Part shown: piece after piece, positions 59,953 through 64,000 of the stretch
Layout: each line of letters begins with the position of its first letter
Numbering within the stretch: position 1 is the first letter of the stretch
DNA from: Desulfitobacterium hafniense DCB-2
GTDB taxonomy: Bacteria; Bacillota; Desulfitobacteriia; Desulfitobacteriales; Desulfitobacteriaceae
Direction: 5' to 3'
DNA: 64,000 nucleotides
Assembly (NCBI RefSeq): GCF_000021925.1
Contig: NC_011830.1
Span: 62,001-126,000 of the forward strand
Position numbers and translations under genes: made by a program
The notes under the pieces: model-generated
What the model saw: only the letters and a program-made list of their open reading frames with translations
Database searches by the model: none
What the model was told of the DNA's origin: nothing

Positions 59953-60777
59953 ATGGTGGAATTTCAGTCACGGATAGGCAAAGATGGCCGTCTGACAGTA
60001 ATGGAAATACCGTTTGACGCAAGAGAAACTTTTCAAATGCCAAAGGGTACGATTTTTGTATGCGGAACCATCAATGGAATACCCTATCGGGGAAAACTGC
60101 TGTCAAGGGGAAATGGCAAGCAGGTACTGACCATAGACAAGACCTTGCAAAAGGGGTTGGGCTATGCCGGTCAGGATTTTCCTGTTAACGTTGCCATGGC
60201 CTGTGAGAATCAGGCAGAGATGGTTGATGAAGAAAAGGAAGCGATTCCCCGGCTTCACTCCGATATGGAAGCGATCACTGCCATAGCGGGACGAGCAAGT
60301 GTCAGAAAATATATGGATAAAACAGTAGAACCGCAAAAGCTGGAGGTGATTCTCCGTGCCGGGCTAAGTGCACCTTCGGCAAAGAATAAGCGTCCATTCC
60401 ACTTCGTTGTGGTCGAGGACAAAGCTGTCCTTGGTGCATGGGCAGCAGGCAATTCGAACGCAAAGATGCTCAGCCATGCTCCTTGTTGCATTGTTGTATG
60501 TGGTGACGGCAATGTTGAAGGAACTCGTGATTTCTTGGTGGGAGGCTGCGCCGCGGCCACGCAGAACATGCTGATTGCCATTCACGCTCTTGGGCTTGGC
60601 GGCGTGTGGTGCGGTGTGCTTCGCGGGAAGGAATGGAGCAGGCAGGTTGCGGCCGACCTGTATCTGCCTGTAAAGGTAGAACCACTCGCCGTCATTGCGT
60701 TGGGCTATCCCACGGAACAGGAGAAAGCACCTGTCCCGTGGGATATGAAGTCCCATATTCATTATGAACGTTGGTAG
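59953..60777 (+). CDS. DUF1905-nitroreductase fusion protein
   Basis: 274 residues. Residues 1-85 form a DUF1905 beta-barrel (VEFQSRIGKDGRLTVMEIPFDARETF, GTINGIPYRGKLLSRGNGKQVLTIDKTLQKGLG). Residues 95-274 form a nitroreductase-family flavoprotein (ASVRKYMDKTVEPQKLEVILRAGLSAPSAKNKRPFHFVVV, AATQNMLIAIHALGLGGVWCGV, ALGYPTEQEKAP). Probably an FMN-dependent NAD(P)H oxidoreductase. ATG 59953 follows AGGAGAG; the frame is open upstream into the MerR gene. Confidence 0.85.
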   Translation: MVEFQSRIGKDGRLTVMEIPFDARETFQMPKGTIFVCGTINGIPYRGKLLSRGNGKQVLTIDKTLQKGLGYAGQDFPVNVAMACENQAEMVDEEKEAIPRLHSDMEAITAIAGRASVRKYMDKTVEPQKLEVILRAGLSAPSAKNKRPFHFVVVEDKAVLGAWAAGNSNAKMLSHAPCCIVVCGDGNVEGTRDFLVGGCAAATQNMLIAIHALGLGGVWCGVLRGKEWSRQVAADLYLPVKVEPLAVIALGYPTEQEKAPVPWDMKSHIHYERW

Positions 60778-60783
60778 GCTTTA

Positions 60784-60816
60784 CGAAGCTGCCGGCAAAA
60801 TCTGCCGGCAGCTTCG
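60784..60816 (+). terminator. Perfect 14-bp hairpin after the nitroreductase gene
   Basis: CGAAGCTGCCGGCA (60784-60797) pairs with 60803-60816 around a 5-base loop. The following sequence (CTGTTC) is a poor T tract, but the position between convergent genes suggests a terminator. Confidence 0.7.
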
Positions 60817-60850
60817 CTGTTCAAGCCTGTAAGAGTACCCGCAGCCGAAG

Positions 60851-61078
60851 CTACCCTTCATCAACCAGGTCATACTCTTTGCGCAGGACCACATCCAGTA
60901 CCGGATAATCGGTCAAGCTGAACAGTGCATGGGCAACATCATAGAGGTCCTGTTCAGCCGCGTCAAAGCGTATATTACCCAAGGTCTTTTTTTTGATGAT
61001 GGGGGCTCCGGACGGAGAGATCCCCGCTTGAAAGAAAACCACCAGGGCTGCCTTTAAAGGCAATGGTGTTACTGCCAT
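60851..61078 (-). CDS. DUF1659-like small protein
   Basis: 75 residues (MAVTPLPLKAALVVFFQAGISPSGAPIIKKKTLGNIRFDAAEQDLYDVAHALFSL). The pattern of a two-stranded start, a K-K-K-T-L-x-N-I turn and A-x-x-x-D-L-Y-D-V-A-x-A-L matches small DUF1659 proteins of Firmicutes. Function unknown; these are often next to a DUF2922 gene, which I do not see here. ATG 61078 is chosen over ATG 61087 because GGAGGGAG is too close to the latter. Confidence 0.62.
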   Translation of the reverse strand: MAVTPLPLKAALVVFFQAGISPSGAPIIKKKTLGNIRFDAAEQDLYDVAHALFSLTDYPVLDVVLRKEYDLVDEG

Positions 61079-61160
61079 AGTTAACATCTCCCTCCAGTAT
61101 AATGGGACGGTTTTTTCCGTCTCTATAGTCTATGCTTCCAAGAAGACAGGGGTGACAAGT

Positions 61161-62000
61161 TCACCCTCCCCATTCGCAGGTGGAGTAGGTTTGGACCCCT
61201 TTCATATTGGTGCCGGCCACGGGGGGCCAGTCTTTGAGCCGATCCACCATATATGAGGCCAGTTGATCGGCATCCTGGCTGCATTTTTCCTTGGTCCGGG
61301 GGTCGAGTCTGGCCAGATGGCCCAGGGCGGTCAGCAGTTCCTGGAAGGTGTTGGCAATGGTTTGGCAGCAGGCGGTGCATTTTTCTTCATAGCTCGTGAC
61401 GAGAGAGGAAGCAGCAGGTGCAGGCTCGGTTTTGGTGATGCTCTGCTGCCGGGGCCTGACGGTTCTGCTGACATATTTGATTTGGATATCTCCCTGGGTC
61501 TGAGATTCAGCCATAGCTCCAGCCCCAGCCTCAGCCCCGGTCTCAGTTTCATGTTCAGATTGGGGCTGCTCTTTGGCTGGGACGGGTGTCTTCAGCTCTT
61601 TGACGGCTTGATTTAATTGCCGGGTAGTCATAGTGTCAAGATCGTTCCGGGTGACGAATTCTCCCCGCTCTTCTTCGGGGAGGCCAAGGAGCAGGATAGC
61701 CTGGGTATAGGTCAAATTTCCAAGCGCTTGGAAATTTGAATCGTTATCGGAGGGGTTGAGGAGCAGGTGTCCGTACTCTTCATATAGGTTCATCAGGTTT
61801 GCCGCCGTGCTTTTGGAATAACTGACCGATTCCTTAAGCCATTTCATCCATTCCCCATGGTTAAGCAATTCCTTGGCTTCTTTCAGACGGCGGCCCACCT
61901 CGATGGCATTTTTCAGCAGCATTCGTCTGGACTCCTGGTTAATGGCGTTGATTTCTGCCGCAATGACCAGGGGAGTGCGTTTATCGGTTGAATCATGCAT
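61161..62000 (-). CDS. DUF3102 domain protein
   Basis: 279 residues. The N-terminal DUF3102 region (IAAEINAINQESRRMLLKNAIEVGRRLKEAKELLNHGEWMKWLKESVSYSKSTAANLMNLYEEY) looks DNA-binding-like. A Glu/Ala/Pro-rich linker (about 140-170) and a C-terminal helical region with a C-x2-C pair (KCTACCQTI) follow. Such proteins are common on plasmids, phages and islands of Firmicutes; function unknown. A large inverted repeat lies 70 bases upstream of its start. Confidence 0.65.
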   Translation of the reverse strand: MHDSTDKRTPLVIAAEINAINQESRRMLLKNAIEVGRRLKEAKELLNHGEWMKWLKESVSYSKSTAANLMNLYEEYGHLLLNPSDNDSNFQALGNLTYTQAILLLGLPEEERGEFVTRNDLDTMTTRQLNQAVKELKTPVPAKEQPQSEHETETGAEAGAGAMAESQTQGDIQIKYVSRTVRPRQQSITKTEPAPAASSLVTSYEEKCTACCQTIANTFQELLTALGHLARLDPRTKEKCSQDADQLASYMVDRLKDWPPVAGTNMKGVQTYSTCEWGG

Positions 62001-62070
62001 TTTATCGGCACGTCCTTTCCTTGTGACCTACTTATAGGGTATGTAGACGTGCCGGAGATGGTGAAGACAA

Positions 62071-62122
62071 CACTCCCCTGCCTGTTAGCGTGTTTTGAGT
62101 ACACTAATAGGGCAGGGGAGTG
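62071..62122. repeat. 52-base interrupted inverted repeat
   Basis: CACTCCCCTGCC (62071-62082) and GGCAGGGGAGTG (62111-62122) are exact complements around a 28-base centre that itself holds a smaller imperfect inverted repeat (TAGCGTG / CACTA). No T tract follows on either strand. Confidence 0.75.
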
Positions 62123-62208
62123 GTTAAATTTAAATACATTAGCCGTTTGTCGGCGTTCTGTCTCACTTATGCTCGGCTTTTTATATTGGCTTTTTATGGA
62201 CTCACTTC

Positions 62209-63114
62209 TTACCCCAGGGGTTCCTTCGTTGAGGGGGCTTCAGCCACTTGGCTGAGCTCCGGGCCGGTTTCGGCCGGCTGCTCGGCAGGAGAAATTTCGG
62301 GGACTTCCGGAGAGGAATCCTTAATGATGACTGCTTCGATAGGCTGATTGTTGGCTGAGGAAAGGATGTTCTCATCCTCGGCGGCCGGAGGATCTTGCAG
62401 AGGAGCCATATTTTCTCCTTCGATGATCGGGATAGGAGAGGCGCTGTCCTCAGCTGTGCCTTTTCCCTTGCCCTTGACTTTTCCCTTAGCGGCATGCTTG
62501 GTTTTGTCCTTATCCTTTTTACTGAAGATCTTACCAAAGGCCTGGCCTGTTCCCGAAGCCAGGTTGGAGGTGGAGCGGAGGACGGATTTAAAGGTATCAT
62601 TGATTCCCTTATCGGCTATCATAAGACTGGTCTCGCAGCCTTTTTGAGCCACGATAACATCCTGGCCGATGGTGACCACATAGTCAGCTTCGAGAATGGC
62701 CTTGCCGCTGAAGAACCCCTCGATCTTTCCGCCGGAAATCTCCATCTGGGTGATTTTGCCCGTATCCGGGTCCACATAATATTCTTCCACTACGCCAAGG
62801 GTTTTGCCGCTCTGAGTAATAACCCGGGTGCCGATGATGGTCAGTTTTTCCTTGATCAGGCTTAAGATTTCGGGCAGGCTGGCGGACTTTTCTACATAGG
62901 CTCCTTTGTCGATGGTAATGGCATCAGCACCGACGCTGACGACCTTAGCATAAGGAATGATACGCTGGTCTCTGAAGAAGCCCTTGGGATCGATGACCAG
63001 GGCGGCCAGAGCTTTGGCCTGAGCGTCTATGACCAGGCTTTTCACATATCCGATATGCTGTCCTTCGCTTAGGGAGACGATCGGTAAGGATAAAAATTCT
63101 TTACTTGGTTTCAA
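62209..63114 (-). CDS. PRC-barrel domain protein
   Basis: 301 residues from TTG 63114 (AAGGGGG 9 bases upstream); the frame is open back to 63189 but that part is Cys-rich and lacks a ribosome site. Two PRC-barrel domains: about 3-80 (PIVSLSEGQHIGYVKSLVIDAQAKALAALVIDPKG) and about 90-170 (GTRVITQSGKTLGVVEEYYVDPDTGKITQMEIS). A Lys-rich stretch (about 205-225) and an acidic Pro-rich tail follow. PRC barrels are protein or RNA-binding modules. The gene diverges from pth with about 98 bases between the starts. Confidence 0.75.
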   Translation of the reverse strand: MKPSKEFLSLPIVSLSEGQHIGYVKSLVIDAQAKALAALVIDPKGFFRDQRIIPYAKVVSVGADAITIDKGAYVEKSASLPEILSLIKEKLTIIGTRVITQSGKTLGVVEEYYVDPDTGKITQMEISGGKIEGFFSGKAILEADYVVTIGQDVIVAQKGCETSLMIADKGINDTFKSVLRSTSNLASGTGQAFGKIFSKKDKDKTKHAAKGKVKGKGKGTAEDSASPIPIIEGENMAPLQDPPAAEDENILSSANNQPIEAVIIKDSSPEVPEISPAEQPAETGPELSQVAEAPSTKEPLG

Positions 63115-63134
63115 TCGTAATACCCCCTTATTTC

Positions 63135-63166
63135 TTGTGCAAGAACACATAAATCTGCTATCATCA
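63135..63166 (+). promoter_or_regulatory. Candidate promoter of pth
   Basis: TTGTGC (about 63135), an 18-base spacer and TATCAT (about 63159), some 50 bases before the pth start. Confidence 0.5.
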
Positions 63167-63212
63167 ATGTATTCACGGGATGTCTTCAATATGCTTAGAG
63201 GAGTGGAGTTTC

Positions 63213-63770
63213 ATGAAGCTTATCGCCGGTTTGGGCAATCCAGGCGGACAATATGCGGAGACCCGGCATAATGCCGGATTTCTCCTGCTGGATTGCTTAG
63301 CTGAAGAATTAAAACTGGATTTTCGCCCCAAGTTCCAAGGCTTGGTGGCTGAGACAATGATGGGGGGAGAGAAGGTCTATCTGCTTAAGCCTCAGACCTT
63401 TATGAATTTAAGTGGCCGTTCTATTCGGGAGTTGGCCCAATTCTATAAGATTGCCCCGAAGGATATTATGGTAGTCTACGACGACATGGATCTGCCCATC
63501 GGCCGCCTGCGCCTGAGAAGCTCGGGAAGCGCCGGCGGACACAATGGGATTAAATCCACCATTGCCGAATTGGGAACGGAGGATTTCTGGAGGCTTAAGG
63601 TGGGTATCGGCAGACCGACCGCCGGCTGGGATTCTGCCCGCTATGTTCTGGCCTCCTTTACCAAGGAGGAGCTCCCCGTTCTGGAGGAGATTCTGGATAA
63701 GGGGATAAAGGCGGTAACCTTGTGGGCCAAAGAGGGCGGGGATAAAGCCATGAATTTGTATAACAGGTGA
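63213..63770 (+). CDS. pth: Peptidyl-tRNA hydrolase
   Basis: 185 residues. [27 protein letters not shown] carries the catalytic His and conserved Asn; [42 protein letters not shown] and [11 protein letters not shown] are the other Pth motifs. It releases tRNA from peptidyl-tRNA that drops off ribosomes. ATG 63213 follows GAGGAGTGGAG. It marks the return to the conserved chromosomal order (prs ... pth). Confidence 0.96.
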
Positions 63771-63798
63771 AATTCAGAAGAGAACTTGGTATAATATG

Positions 63799-63804
63799 GG
63801 TAGG
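63799..63804 (+). promoter_or_regulatory. Extended -10 promoter before the Uma2 gene
   Basis: TGGTATAAT gives an extended -10 (TATAAT near 63789-63797); the -35 at 17 bases is weak. The start codon is about 35 bases further on. Confidence 0.4.
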
Positions 63805-63832
63805 CGATTATAATAAGGAGAGGACTGATTAA

Positions 63833-64000
63833 ATGCCACTGCCACAAGAGAGAGGAAACTTTACCTACGCTGATTATCTTTCCTGGCCTCAACATGAGCG
63901 CTGGGAAATCATTGATGGTGTAGCATATATGCAGGCGGCACCATCTTCTGTTCATCAAGAGATATTAACTGGTCTATTGGTTCAGTTTCATCAGTATCTT
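63833..64000 (+). CDS. Uma2 family (DUF820) putative endonuclease, N-terminal part
   Basis: 56 codons to the window end. FTYADYLSWPQHERWEIIDGVAYMQAAPSSVHQEILTGL is the start of a Uma2/DUF820 restriction-endonuclease-like fold: the E of W-E-I-I-D-G and the S-x-x-H-Q-x-I segment are typical. The catalytic D and E-x-K lie beyond the window. AAGGAGAGG precedes ATG 63833. Function of the family is mostly unknown. Confidence 0.8.
   Translation, partial: MPLPQERGNFTYADYLSWPQHERWEIIDGVAYMQAAPSSVHQEILTGLLVQFHQYL

Noticed and set aside
1..64000. tRNA, rRNA, CRISPR arrays, intact insertion sequences or prophage
   Set aside because: No T-loop/acceptor pattern, repeat-spacer array, transposase or phage structural gene was recognised on reading both strands.

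Overview
The window reads as a chromosomal segment of a spore-forming, low-to-mid GC Firmicute of the class Clostridia, most likely Desulfitobacterium or a close relative. I infer this from gene content and order (RicT, YabA, AbrB, YabE-like, RNase M5, YabG, SpoVG), from the Gram-positive Shine-Dalgarno sites, and from a clostridial-type MTHFR. It was not checked against any database.

Bases 1-14300 are a conserved housekeeping/sporulation block: decarboxylase tail, holB, ricT, yabA, rsmI, abrB (opposite strand), metG, tatD, two 3D-domain wall proteins, a CwlD-like amidase, a GH18-type lipoprotein, rnmV and rsmA, then two small unknown proteins. Between abrB and metG lies about 850 bases with no credible gene but many complementary helices, a candidate large structured RNA or structured repeat. 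From 14300 to 33660 come a two-domain MTHFR, two tandem paralogous chemoreceptors, a DUF1624-type acyltransferase, a glycosyltransferase, yabG, an L,D-transpeptidase, cyanophycinase and cyanophycin synthetase, a Fic protein, then ispE, a GntR regulator, purR, spoVG, glmU and prs.

In Bacillus prs is followed closely by pth. Here they are about 29.5 kb apart, and the interval is an accessory region. It carries (i) a metal P-type ATPase and a CsoR-type Cu(I) repressor that share operator sequences although they lie 6 kb apart, with a 38-base scrap of a second ATPase beside csoR; (ii) an autoregulated XRE/membrane-protein pair and a LUD protein; (iii) a four-gene set that looks like a complete ComX-ComQ-ComP-ComA isoprenyl-pheromone quorum-sensing system, with comX placed first, a ComA-box-like site upstream, and a kinase lacking the canonical phospho-acceptor histidine; (iv) an AAA ATPase + DUF4276 pair resembling phage-defence modules; (v) a 13-kb RiPP cluster: a STAND/SARP-type regulator, an ECF-like sigma factor, a zinc-ribbon protein with a leader-like motif, a Nif11-type precursor peptide, a radical SAM/SPASM maturase, an orphan substrate-binding lipoprotein and the three-part NHLM export machinery (HlyD-like protein, C39 peptidase/ABC protein, second ABC protein); (vi) a MerR regulator with a DUF1905-nitroreductase fusion, and DUF1659, DUF3102 and PRC-barrel proteins. 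The window closes with pth and the start of a Uma2-type gene.

The main candidates for new biology are the comXQPA locus, the Nif11/radical-SAM/NHLM cluster and the structured region upstream of metG. No tRNA, rRNA, CRISPR array or intact insertion sequence was seen.
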